DNA of 64,000 nt from Pelomonas sp. SE-A7 (lineage in GTDB: Bacteria; Pseudomonadota; Gammaproteobacteria; Burkholderiales; Burkholderiaceae_C): NCBI RefSeq assembly GCF_030345705.1, contig NZ_JAUASW010000001.1, positions 1,054,001 through 1,118,000 of the forward strand, given 5' to 3'. The notes below the pieces were generated by a model. It had not been told where the DNA came from. It did no database searches and was given only the letters and a program-made list of their open reading frames with translations. Each line of letters starts with the position of its first letter. The first letter of the stretch is position 1. The translations under genes and the position numbers were made by a program. Of the stretch, positions 43,324 to 51,369 are shown one piece after another.

Positions 43324-44439
43324 ATGAAGATCGCGCTGGTGGTGCCGGGCGGGGTCGACAGCTCGGCCGAACGGCGGGTCGTGCCCGCCTTGCTGGCCTT
43401 GATACGCAGGCTGGCCCAGCGGCATGAGCTGCATGTGTTCGCGCTGCGCCAGCAAGCCACGCCAGCCGGCTGGCCGCTGCTGGGCGCCCAGGTTCACAAC
43501 ATTGGCACTGGCCGGCTGGCCCTGCTGCGCTGCCTGCTCGCGATCCGCGCTGAACACCGACGCGGCCGCTTTGACCTGGTCCATTCGATCTGGTCGGGCA
43601 GCTGCGGGCTGCGTGCGGTGCTGGCTGCTCGCTGGCTGGGCCTGCCGGCGCTGATCCATCTGGCCGGCGGCGAACTGACGGCCCTGCCCGACATCGCCTA
43701 CGGTGGCGCGCTTCGCCCCCTCGGTCGCTGGCGGGAACGCCGGGTGCTGCGGGCCGCAGACGGCCTCAGCGCCGCCAGTGCGCCCATGCTTCAGCAGCTG
43801 AGTGCACTGGGGCTCACGGCGGAGCGAATTCCCTTGGGCGTTGACAGAGAGCACTGGCCTTCTCAGGCTCCGCGCCGCCGATCGCATGGCCAGCCGCTGC
43901 GCCTGATCCATGTCGCCAGCCTGAATCCGGTGAAGGACCAGACCCTGCTTCTGCAGTCGGTTGCGGAGCTGCAGGCCAGCGGCCTGGCGTTCCGGCTGGA
44001 CATCGTCGGCGAGGACCGGCTCGAAGGTCGCATCCAGCAACTGGGGCGACAGCTCGGCCTGGCCGACCATCTTCATTTCCACGGCTTCATGACCCAGTCG
44101 CAATTGCATCCGCTGCTGGCCGCGGCCGACCTGCTGCTGGTCAGCTCGCGTCACGAGGCCGGCCCTCTGGTGTTGCTGGAGGCCGGCCTGGTCGGTGTGC
44201 CCGGCGTCGGCACGGCCGTGGGCCATCTGCGCGAATGGGCGCCCGGCGCCGCGCTGGCGGTCGAGGTCGGCGATGCTCGAGCCCTGGCCGCCGCCGTGCT
44301 GCGCCTTGCCGGTGACGAGGACCTGAGGCTGCGCCTGGCGAATGAAGCGCTGTGCCGGGCGCGCCGCGAGGATGCGGACTGGACGGCCGCGGCCTTCGAA
44401 CGTCTCTACGGTCAGGTGCTGGAGGCTCATCGTTCATGA
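43324..44439 (+). CDS. Glycosyltransferase family 4
   Basis: 371 residues, GT-B fold. The N-terminus reads MKIALVVPGGVDSSAERR, and the donor domain has HVASLNPVKDQTLLLQSVAEL and SSRHEAGPLVLLEAGLVGVPGVGTAVG. I chose the ATG at 43324, which has an AAGGAG site 8 bases upstream; a GTG at 43315 overlaps that site. Its stop overlaps the facing nucleotidyltransferase gene by 6 bases. Confidence 0.88.
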   Translation: MKIALVVPGGVDSSAERRVVPALLALIRRLAQRHELHVFALRQQATPAGWPLLGAQVHNIGTGRLALLRCLLAIRAEHRRGRFDLVHSIWSGSCGLRAVLAARWLGLPALIHLAGGELTALPDIAYGGALRPLGRWRERRVLRAADGLSAASAPMLQQLSALGLTAERIPLGVDREHWPSQAPRRRSHGQPLRLIHVASLNPVKDQTLLLQSVAELQASGLAFRLDIVGEDRLEGRIQQLGRQLGLADHLHFHGFMTQSQLHPLLAAADLLLVSSRHEAGPLVLLEAGLVGVPGVGTAVGHLREWAPGAALAVEVGDARALAAAVLRLAGDEDLRLRLANEALCRARREDADWTAAAFERLYGQVLEAHRS

Positions 44440-45666
44440 AGGCTCATAGGCCAGCGCGCAGCGCAGCGAGTACAGCGTGGGCACGCGCAAGGGCCGGCTC
44501 AGCGTCCAGCGCAGCAGCTTGCGCAGCTGCGAGCGGTCGGTCCAGCCGGCATTGGCCAGGGCCGGCTGCGTGGCCACCGAATGCCGCATCTGGGCGCGGG
44601 TCTCGCGGTCCGGCCGCAGCCGGGCCAGCATCAGGCCCAGGGCCTCGCCCGGCGTGCGCGACCAGGCCAGCCCGGGAAACGCAGCGATGCGGGGACAGGA
44701 CAGCGAAGCCTCGAAGATGTCCAGCCGCTGAACGCTCAGCCGCAGCAGCGGCGGGCAATCGGCGGCCAGCATCTTCAGCAGATCGCGCGGCAGACGGCCC
44801 GGAAAATGACGCTCCAGCAAGCTGAGCGGCGGCATCGCCCACCAGGCGCCTGGCGCCTGCGGCCCGGTCACCAGGGCGGCCCAGTCGCCCGGCGACAGCC
44901 GCGGGGCCAGCAAGGCCAGGTCATGCAGCTGGACCAGGCGCAGCGAGCGGGTGCGGATATTGCCCGCCGCATGCAGCAGCAGGTGCCGCATCAGGGACAG
45001 CGGATCCGGATAGGGATTCAGGCCGGGCTCCAGCACCGGCGCCCGTATCAGCTCGCTGAGGTCGGTCTCCTGCATGGGCAGCCGCTCGGACACATGGTCA
45101 TGAAGCTCGATCCGCAGCGGGTTGGCCTCATGCTCGCCAAAGCCCAGGCCGGCCGCCAGCGTGCCCGGCGCAAAGCTGCGATGGCGCGAACCATCGAAGT
45201 CATCGCGGTAGCCGAGCTCGCGCATCAGGGCCGAGGCGGCCTCCATGTCGGCGGCATTGAGCAGCAGGTCGATGTCTCCCATGGGCCGTTCGCCGGCGGC
45301 GTAGAGACCCAGTTCGAGCAGGGCGGCGCCCTTGAGGCGCTGCAGGCCAAGGCCTCGGGCTCGCGCCTCGTGGTCGATGCGAGCCAGCAAGTCCTCGATA
45401 CGCACCTGGCGCAACTGCCCATGGTGGCGCTGCTCGGCCAGGAAGGCCGACCAGAGCGGCGGCCCCTGCCAGCGCAAGCGATTCGCCAGCAAGGCGCCTA
45501 TGCCATGGATGGCCACCACGGCCAGGGCCACGCGCCATTCGAATCCATCCCAGTCCGGCGCCTCGTCCTGCGGTGCCGCCAGTTCGCTGGCCAGGCGCAA
45601 GGTGGTGCTGCGCAAGACCTGTTCGAGCTGCCTCACATCGGGCAGTTGCGTGTCATCGCTGCCCAT
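44434..45666 (-). CDS. Nucleotidyltransferase family protein (PF14907-like)
   Basis: 410 residues. The pattern LKGAALLELG, then ERPMGDIDLLL (D131, D133) is typical of the uncharacterised NTP_transf_5 (PF14907) nucleotidyltransferases. Such genes co-occur with HPr-kinase-like genes in some lasso-peptide clusters and in betaproteobacterial polysaccharide loci; an HPr-kinase-like gene is indeed its divergent neighbour, 34 bases away. An AAGGAG site precedes the ATG at 45666. The biochemical role is unknown. Confidence 0.83.
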   Translation of the reverse strand: MGSDDTQLPDVRQLEQVLRSTTLRLASELAAPQDEAPDWDGFEWRVALAVVAIHGIGALLANRLRWQGPPLWSAFLAEQRHHGQLRQVRIEDLLARIDHEARARGLGLQRLKGAALLELGLYAAGERPMGDIDLLLNAADMEAASALMRELGYRDDFDGSRHRSFAPGTLAAGLGFGEHEANPLRIELHDHVSERLPMQETDLSELIRAPVLEPGLNPYPDPLSLMRHLLLHAAGNIRTRSLRLVQLHDLALLAPRLSPGDWAALVTGPQAPGAWWAMPPLSLLERHFPGRLPRDLLKMLAADCPPLLRLSVQRLDIFEASLSCPRIAAFPGLAWSRTPGEALGLMLARLRPDRETRAQMRHSVATQPALANAGWTDRSQLRKLLRWTLSRPLRVPTLYSLRCALAYEPS

Positions 45667-45696
45667 GTCCGCTCCTTGAGCTGCCCGTCGCCAACC

Positions 45697-45702
45697 TAAG
45701 AT
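45697..45702 (+). promoter_or_regulatory. Candidate -10 box (TAAGAT) inside the HprK-like gene start
   Basis: TAAGAT overlaps the first ATG (45701) and ends 7 bases before the second in-frame ATG (45710). A TTGAGC hexamer lies 15 bases upstream. It suggests a leaderless mRNA beginning at the second ATG, but spacing is short. Confidence 0.3.
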
Positions 45703-46729
45703 GAAGACCATGCCCGAAAGCCCCTCGCCCTCGATGCTGGACCCCTTCGGCGAGCAGCGCGCCACGCCGCTGCGCCGCTGCCTGGACCTGCTGGGCTGCA
45801 GCATCGAATTCCTTGGCGACAGCCCCGAGCTGTTCGAGCTGGTCGATGCCGCCTATGCCGGCCTGCCGGCCCTGCAGCTGGACCAGGCTCCCGCCGACCT
45901 GAGCATCAGGCTGAGCCTGCGCGAAGGAGCGCCGCTGCCCCAGCTGCCGCCCGAGCCCACGATGCAGGGCGGGCCGGGCCTGCTGTGCGCCCTGGTCGAT
46001 GCCGACAACCACACCCTCGTGGTGCCGGCCCAGCGCCAGGCCCTGGTGACTATTTCGCGTGGCATGCTTGCCCATGCGTACAACGCTCGCTACGAGCTGC
46101 TGGAATTCGCCGTCTTCACGCTGGCGGCCCGGGTGCGCGGCCTGGTGCCCCTGCATGCCGCTTGCGTCGGGACCGAGGGCCGCGGCTTGCTGCTGCTGGG
46201 GCGCAGCGGCGCCGGCAAGTCGATGCTCGCCCTGCACGCCATGCGGGAAGGCCTGGACTTCCTGACCGAGGACGCCAGCTTCATCACGCCGGGCGATCTG
46301 CGCCTGGTCGGCATCCCCAATTTCCTGCACCTGCGAGACGATGCCCTGGCCCTGATCGACGACGCCGAGCTGCTGGCCCAGGTTCGTGCCGCGCCGCGCA
46401 TTAGCCGGCGCAGCGGCGTCGAGAAGCAGGAGCTGGACCTGCGCCGCACGTCCGGACCGCTGGCGACGAAGCCGCTGCGGCTTTGCGGCCTGGTCTTCGT
46501 CGATGGCAGCCCCTGCGACGAGGGCCCGGCCCTGCGCCCGCTCGCTGCGGGCTCCTGGTCGGAAGCGCTGGCCCAAAGCCAGCCCTATGCGCGGGGCCAG
46601 GCCGGCTGGTCCGAATTTCTGCAGCAGCTCAGCCATGTGCCGGCCTATGCGTTGAAGCGCCGCGGCCCTCCGCGTGAAAGCGCCAAGCGGCTGCGCGAAC
46701 TGCTGGCACAGGCCTCTCCATCGCCCTAG
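45701..46729 (+). CDS. HPr kinase/phosphorylase-like protein
   Basis: 342 residues if the first ATG is used; an in-frame ATG at 45710 would give 339. The C-terminal half has the HprK-type P-loop GRSGAGKS (residues 167-174), preceded by PLHAACV with a conserved His, and followed by TEDASF, which resembles the D-containing strand of HprK. The N-terminal 120 residues are variable. HPr-kinase homologues of this kind modify peptides (for example, lasso-peptide phosphorylation) or belong to polysaccharide loci. It is not next to ptsH/ptsI, so it is probably not the classical PTS regulator. Confidence 0.82.
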   Translation: MKTMPESPSPSMLDPFGEQRATPLRRCLDLLGCSIEFLGDSPELFELVDAAYAGLPALQLDQAPADLSIRLSLREGAPLPQLPPEPTMQGGPGLLCALVDADNHTLVVPAQRQALVTISRGMLAHAYNARYELLEFAVFTLAARVRGLVPLHAACVGTEGRGLLLLGRSGAGKSMLALHAMREGLDFLTEDASFITPGDLRLVGIPNFLHLRDDALALIDDAELLAQVRAAPRISRRSGVEKQELDLRRTSGPLATKPLRLCGLVFVDGSPCDEGPALRPLAAGSWSEALAQSQPYARGQAGWSEFLQQLSHVPAYALKRRGPPRESAKRLRELLAQASPSP

Positions 46730-48186
46730 GCCAGTGAGCCCGCCAGGTTGCGGTGCTCGGTCTCGGCCGCCAGCAAGGAGGACCAGCGCCGACCCAGGGC
46801 CTGCCGTGCCTCGCTGCTGGCAGCCTGAGCGCCGTCCAGGCCAACCTGCTCATGCAGCAGGTCGCGCACCTCGCGGTAGAACTCGGTGCTGTAGCGGCCG
46901 TGGAACATCATGGCCAGCTCGCCGCTGTCTTCCCAATGGGTCTTGGGTCCCAGCTGCCGACGCACCTGCTCGTGGAAGCGGGTGCCGGGCAGCGGATAGC
47001 TGACGCTGACGCCTATGTCGTCGGGCTGGGCCTCGACCACCAGGCGGCGCGTGGCCAGCAGGTCTTCCAGCTGCTCGCCCAGATAGCCCAGCTGGATGAA
47101 AAAGGCCACGCGGATGCCCTGCTCGCCCAGGCGGCGCCGGGCCTCGAGGATCTGCTCCACCGTCGTGCCCTTGTTCATCCGGTCCAGCACCTGCTGGCTG
47201 CCGCTTTCGGCACCGATCCAGACCTCGCTGCAGCCGGCGCGGGCCAGGGCCTCGGCCATGGCCGGCGTGATCAGGTCGGCCCGACTCTGGATCGTGAACG
47301 GCAGGCCACCGCCTCCGTCCTGCAGCGCCGCTGCAAAGTCCAGCACCCAGTCGGCCCTGAAGCCGAAGATGTCGTCGGCAAACCAGATGTGGTCGGGCGC
47401 GAAGCGGCGCTTGAGCTCCAGCATCTCGGCCGCCACGGCCTGCGGCTCGCGCTGCTGATAGCGGTTGCCCCAGATCGGCTTGGCGCACCAGGCACAGCGG
47501 AACGAGCAGCCCTTGGAGGCCGCCATGTTGAGGCTGAAGCGAGCATGGGCGGAGCTCCAGATGGCGCGGTAGCTCTCGATGTCGACCAGGTCCCAGGCCA
47601 CGGCCATCTCGTCCTGGCGGCGCGGCGGATGCAGGGCCACGACCTTGGCCGAGGCAAGACCCGGCCCCGGCTCGCGCGGCCGGCCTTCGAACAGCGCATG
47701 CACGCCCTCCAGGCCGGCGACCAGGTCGGCAGCCTCCTGGTCCGGGTCCTGCTCCAGGCGCTCGATCAGCGCCTGCAGGGCGCCATGGCCTTCGCCCTGC
47801 AGGGCTGCATCGGCACCGGCCTGCAGGTACGGACCGGGCGCATCGCTGACATCGGAGCCGGCCACGATGACCCGGGAGCCGGCCTGGCGGGCCCGGGCGA
47901 TCATCTCGGCCGCCGCGCGCCGCATGGCACCCAGGCACATCTTGCTGAGGTAGTTGTAGTTGTCCTCGTACAGCAGCACGAGCTGGGGCGAGCATTGGCG
48001 CAGCCTGGCCTCGAAGTCGTGCACGCCCTCGGCCAGCATGGCGTCGAACAGGCTCACGCCATGGCCCTGGGCACGCAGCAAGGCGGCGACCTGCAGCGTG
48101 GCCAGCGGCGGATAGGGCTTGGCACGCTCGTACTGCTTGCCGTCGAAGCGCAGAAAGTAGGAATGGGCGACCAGGATGGACAGCAT
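46726..48186 (-). CDS. B12-binding-layout radical SAM protein
   Basis: 486 residues. A cobalamin-binding-type N-terminal domain (LVAHSYFLRFD, then RVIVAGSDVSDAP, lacking a clear DxHxxG) precedes the radical SAM core with CSFRCAWC (C227, C231, C234) and VWIGAESGSQ and FFIQLGYLGE strands. AGGGAG lies upstream of the ATG at 48186, and the long open frame further upstream is antisense to other genes. It ends in a 4-base CTAG overlap with the HprK-like gene. Confidence 0.87.
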   Translation of the reverse strand: MLSILVAHSYFLRFDGKQYERAKPYPPLATLQVAALLRAQGHGVSLFDAMLAEGVHDFEARLRQCSPQLVLLYEDNYNYLSKMCLGAMRRAAAEMIARARQAGSRVIVAGSDVSDAPGPYLQAGADAALQGEGHGALQALIERLEQDPDQEAADLVAGLEGVHALFEGRPREPGPGLASAKVVALHPPRRQDEMAVAWDLVDIESYRAIWSSAHARFSLNMAASKGCSFRCAWCAKPIWGNRYQQREPQAVAAEMLELKRRFAPDHIWFADDIFGFRADWVLDFAAALQDGGGGLPFTIQSRADLITPAMAEALARAGCSEVWIGAESGSQQVLDRMNKGTTVEQILEARRRLGEQGIRVAFFIQLGYLGEQLEDLLATRRLVVEAQPDDIGVSVSYPLPGTRFHEQVRRQLGPKTHWEDSGELAMMFHGRYSTEFYREVRDLLHEQVGLDGAQAASSEARQALGRRWSSLLAAETEHRNLAGSLA

Positions 48187-48375
48187 GCAACAAGCTCCCT
48201 GCTTGGGCCGGGCTCGTCTCGACCACCGGCACCGCAGTGAATGCCGCCCACCGTCCGGCAGGTTCAAGGCGCATTCACGCAACAGCGCGCAACAGCGGCT
48301 TGCAGGCCGGACGGGCTTTCGATAGCGTCGCCGCAGCGCCCGCGCATGAACGACAAGACCAAGGAGAGCGATTCC

Positions 48376-49134
48376 ATGGCCCGTCACCGCATCGTCCTCG
48401 CCCACGGCATCTTCGGCGGCCTGGCCTGGGCGCCGAACTGGGCGCTGGGCCAGCGCGGCGCCTACTTCCATGGCGTCAGGCCGCACCTGGAGTCGCTGGG
48501 CCATGAGGTGATAGAGCCCCAGGTGCCGCCGGCCGGCCGGGTGGTAGAACGCGCCGCGGCCCTGGGCCAGGCCATCCACGCCGCCTGGCCGCAGGGCGAC
48601 CTGCACGTGATCGCGCACAGCCTCGGCGGGCTCGACACCCGCCATCTGCTGCGCGTGGACCCGCAGCTGCGCAAGCGCATCAAGACCCTGGTCGCCATTG
48701 GCACGCCCCACCTGGGCTCGCCGGTGGCCAGCAGCTGGATCAACCCGGTCGGGCATCTGCCAGGCGCGCTTTCCCTGCTGGCGCGCGCCCATGCCGGCGG
48801 GGTCGAGGACCTGGCCGTGCGGCCCAAGCCGGCCGAACCCGACCAGGCCGGCGTCCGCTACATCGATGTGTTCTGCGATGCCGGCCAGGCCGGCTACCAG
48901 GGCCTGGTGTTCCGCGAGCTGGGCAATCTGTTCAGCGTGGAGCTGCCGAACGACGGCGTGGTCAGCCTGCGCTCGGCCCATCTGGAAGGCCATGAGCTGA
49001 TCACCTGGCCGGTCGACCATGGCGGCGCCGTCGGCTGGCCCAGCGGCCATCCGACCCTGTTCGAAGCCATGTTCGGCCACGTGGATCCGGCCCTGCTGAA
49101 CCGCTATGCCGACCTGGCCGGCCTGCTCGGCTAG
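48376..49134 (+). CDS. Triacylglycerol lipase-like alpha/beta hydrolase
   Basis: 252 residues. The N-terminal VLAHGIFGG oxyanion loop, nucleophile elbow AHSLGG and GTPHLGSP segment are typical of lipases related to LipA/EstA. The ATG at 48376 is chosen because AAGGAG lies 9 bases before it; earlier in-frame ATGs (48241, 48346) have no such site. No signal peptide is visible, so secretion would need another route, or the protein is intracellular. Confidence 0.85.
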   Translation: MARHRIVLAHGIFGGLAWAPNWALGQRGAYFHGVRPHLESLGHEVIEPQVPPAGRVVERAAALGQAIHAAWPQGDLHVIAHSLGGLDTRHLLRVDPQLRKRIKTLVAIGTPHLGSPVASSWINPVGHLPGALSLLARAHAGGVEDLAVRPKPAEPDQAGVRYIDVFCDAGQAGYQGLVFRELGNLFSVELPNDGVVSLRSAHLEGHELITWPVDHGGAVGWPSGHPTLFEAMFGHVDPALLNRYADLAGLLG

Positions 49135-49145
49135 CCCTGCTCCGC

Positions 49146-49151
49146 TACACT
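49146..49151 (+). promoter_or_regulatory. Candidate -10 box (TACACT), possibly leaderless
   Basis: TACACT ends 7 bases before the ATG of the His-rich small protein, in the same configuration as before ftsB. No -35 box or ribosome-binding site is clear. Confidence 0.3.
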
Positions 49152-49158
49152 GCCGCCC

Positions 49159-49515
49159 ATGCTCCGCCGCGCCCTCGCCCTGCTGCTCACCGTCTGCCTC
49201 TGCTGGCAGTCGATGGCCTTTGCCGGGGTCGAGGTGCTGGTCCGCCAGGGCCAGGCCCAGCAGCATGCGCTGATGCATTTCAAGGGCGAGGCCCACCATC
49301 ACCATGACGAGCATGGCGGCCTGCACAAGGATCAGTCCACGGCCTCGACCCAGCATGCGATGGACGATGCCTGCATGTTCTGCGTCGCCCTGCTGCCAGA
49401 CCTGCTGGCCCTGAACCTGCCTATGCTGCGCCCCGCTGCGCCGCTGGAGCTGGCGGCCGTCGAGCCGCCCCTGCCCTGCCTGCCGGGGCTGGACCGACCT
49501 CCCAAGACGACCTGA
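49159..49515 (+). CDS. His-rich exported small protein (DUF2946-like)
   Basis: 118 residues. A signal peptide (to about AFAG, residue 23) is followed by EAHHHHDEHGGLHKD and then DDACMFC. Short exported His-rich proteins like this, often annotated DUF2946, accompany copper or heavy-metal systems. It leads the metal efflux operon, with 103 bases to the TolC-family gene. Confidence 0.75.
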   Translation: MLRRALALLLTVCLCWQSMAFAGVEVLVRQGQAQQHALMHFKGEAHHHHDEHGGLHKDQSTASTQHAMDDACMFCVALLPDLLALNLPMLRPAAPLELAAVEPPLPCLPGLDRPPKTT

Positions 49516-49618
49516 TTCCACGCTGGCCGCGGCTTGCTGTCGCGGTGCGTCTGCATGCCCTTCCGGGCTGCAGCGTGCCGCCGCGCCGCCTGACCCACCG
49601 TTCGAATGATGGTCATCG

Positions 49619-50839
49619 ATGAAATCCCATTCCCCTGCAAATCCATGGCGCCCCCGGCCATGGTGCGCGGCCTGGCTGCTTGCCCTCGGGGCAACGGCGG
49701 GCAGCGCCAATGCTGGTTCGACCCTGGCCCAGGCCCTGGACGCGGCCTGGCAGCGCTCGCTGGAAGCGGCCGAGGCCCAGGGCCGCGAGCGACGCGTCCA
49801 GGCTGAACAGCAGCTGGCCTCGTCCTGGCTGGCCGCACCGCCCAGCGCCAGCCTCAGCCAGCTCGAAGGCCGCGGCGGCGCCAGCAGCCAGCGCGAAACC
49901 GAGATAGGCCTGGCCCTGCCCATCTGGCGTCCCGGCCAGCGTGAGGCCAATGGCCTGGCCGCCCAGGCCGAGCGCGACTTGGCCCGCGCAGCCGAACAAG
50001 CGGCCCGCTTGCGCCTGGCCGGCCAGCTGCGTGAACAGGCTGCGAAACTCAAGCTGCTCGAGAGCGACGCCCATCAAGCGCAACTGCAGCGCGAGCTGCT
50101 GGACCGCCTGGCCGCCGACGTGCAGCGCCGCGTCGCCGCCGGTGACCTGGCGCCGGCCGATGGCCTGGCCGCGCGGGCCGAGGCCTTGGCCGCCGCCGGT
50201 GCGCAGCGCGAAGCCGAGCTGCAGCTGGCCACGCAGCGCAGCCATTGGCAATTGCTGACCGGTCAGCTCCAGGCGCCGGACCCGGAAGATGCCGAACGCC
50301 CGGCCGCCGCGCCCCATCCCGAGCAGGCCCTGGCCGAGGCGGCCGTGGCTCGTGCTGGCCAGCGCCTGGCCCAGGTCCGCAGCCAGCGCATGGCCGCGCC
50401 GGAGCTGGGCGTGGGCTTGCGCCAGGAACGCCCGGGTGGTGGCCAGGCCGGGCAACACAGCGTCCAGCTGTCGCTGCGCATTCCCTTCGGCAGCGAGGCC
50501 CACAGCCAGCCGCAGCAGGCCGCCGCCCTGGCCGAACAAGACCTGGCCCTGGCCCAGCGCGAACGCCTGCGGCTGCAGCTGCAAGCCGACCAGTTGCTGG
50601 CCCGCGAAGCCTTGCGCACGGCCCAGGGCCAGGCCGCGCTGGAAGCCGAACGCGCCGGCCTGCTGCGCCAGCGCGCGCAGTGGCTGGACCAGTCCTTCAA
50701 GGCCGGCGAGACCGCCCTGCCCGAGCTGCTGCGCGCCCTCGCCGCCGCCGCCCAGGCCGAGGCCGCCGCCACCCGTCAACAAGCCGCCCTGGGCCTGGCC
50801 CGGGCGCGCCTTCTGCAATCGCTGGGAGTGCTCCCATGA
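49619..50839 (+). CDS. TolC-family outer-membrane efflux protein (CzcC-like)
   Basis: 406 residues. The signal peptide ends near GSANAG; the rest is mostly long Ala/Gln/Leu-rich coiled helices with two weakly similar halves, as in the OEP fold. It forms the outer-membrane channel of the RND pump encoded downstream. Its stop overlaps the next gene by 4 bases. Confidence 0.87.
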   Translation: MKSHSPANPWRPRPWCAAWLLALGATAGSANAGSTLAQALDAAWQRSLEAAEAQGRERRVQAEQQLASSWLAAPPSASLSQLEGRGGASSQRETEIGLALPIWRPGQREANGLAAQAERDLARAAEQAARLRLAGQLREQAAKLKLLESDAHQAQLQRELLDRLAADVQRRVAAGDLAPADGLAARAEALAAAGAQREAELQLATQRSHWQLLTGQLQAPDPEDAERPAAAPHPEQALAEAAVARAGQRLAQVRSQRMAAPELGVGLRQERPGGGQAGQHSVQLSLRIPFGSEAHSQPQQAAALAEQDLALAQRERLRLQLQADQLLAREALRTAQGQAALEAERAGLLRQRAQWLDQSFKAGETALPELLRALAAAAQAEAAATRQQAALGLARARLLQSLGVLP

Positions 50840-51369
50840 AGACCAAGCTGATCATCCCGGCCCTGCTGCTTGCCTGCAGCGGCGCCTTCGCCCACGATGG
50901 CGACGACCATGGCGCGGCACCCGCCGCTGCCGCCGGCTCAGTCCCGCGCGTGGAAGCGCACTCCGAGCTGTTCGAGCTGGTCGCCCGGTTGCAGCCAAAG
51001 GAGCTCTCGCTGCTGATTGACCGCTACGCCAGCAACGAGCCGTTGCTCCAGGCCAGCGTCGAGGTGGAAAGCGGCGGCCGCAAGGCCAAGGCCGCCTTCC
51101 ACGCCGAGCACGGCGACTACAGCATCGAGGACCCGGCCTTGCTCAAGCTGCTCGCCACGCCCGGCGAGCATGCGCTGGTGATCACCGTGATCGCCGGCTC
51201 GGAGTCCGACCTGCTGGACGGCGTGCTCAAGGTGGGCACGCCCGGCGCGGCTGGTGGTGTGCATGCCGAGCATGGCGATGCCGGCGGCCGGCGCTGGTGG
51301 TGGGCTTTGCTGGCCCTGCCGCTGTTGGGCGGCGTCTGGATCGCTCGCAAGCGCGGAGGTCGGGCATGA
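50836..51369 (+). CDS. His-rich periplasmic protein with adaptor-like domain and C-terminal anchor
   Basis: 177 residues. A signal peptide (to AFAH) is followed by DGDDHGAAP, then a domain of about 100 residues beginning HSELFELVARLQPKELSLLIDRY that resembles the extra N-terminal domain found in some heavy-metal RND adaptors. The C-terminus has one membrane helix (WWWALLALPLLGGVWIA) and a basic tail. Here this domain is a separate protein, while the adjoining adaptor lacks it. Coupled by 4-base overlaps to both neighbours. Confidence 0.78.
   Translation: MKTKLIIPALLLACSGAFAHDGDDHGAAPAAAAGSVPRVEAHSELFELVARLQPKELSLLIDRYASNEPLLQASVEVESGGRKAKAAFHAEHGDYSIEDPALLKLLATPGEHALVITVIAGSESDLLDGVLKVGTPGAAGGVHAEHGDAGGRRWWWALLALPLLGGVWIARKRGGRA

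Noticed and set aside
37239..48186. An exosortase/PEP-CTERM system
   Set aside because: HprK-like and PF14907 genes recall such loci, but no exosortase, PEP-CTERM protein or EpsI/EpsH-like gene is visible in the window.
46726..50052. A single 1108-codon reading frame on the minus strand
   Set aside because: Only the part from 48186 down is the radical SAM protein. The upstream part runs antisense to the lipase, the His-rich small protein and the beginning of the TolC-like gene, and has no domain character.
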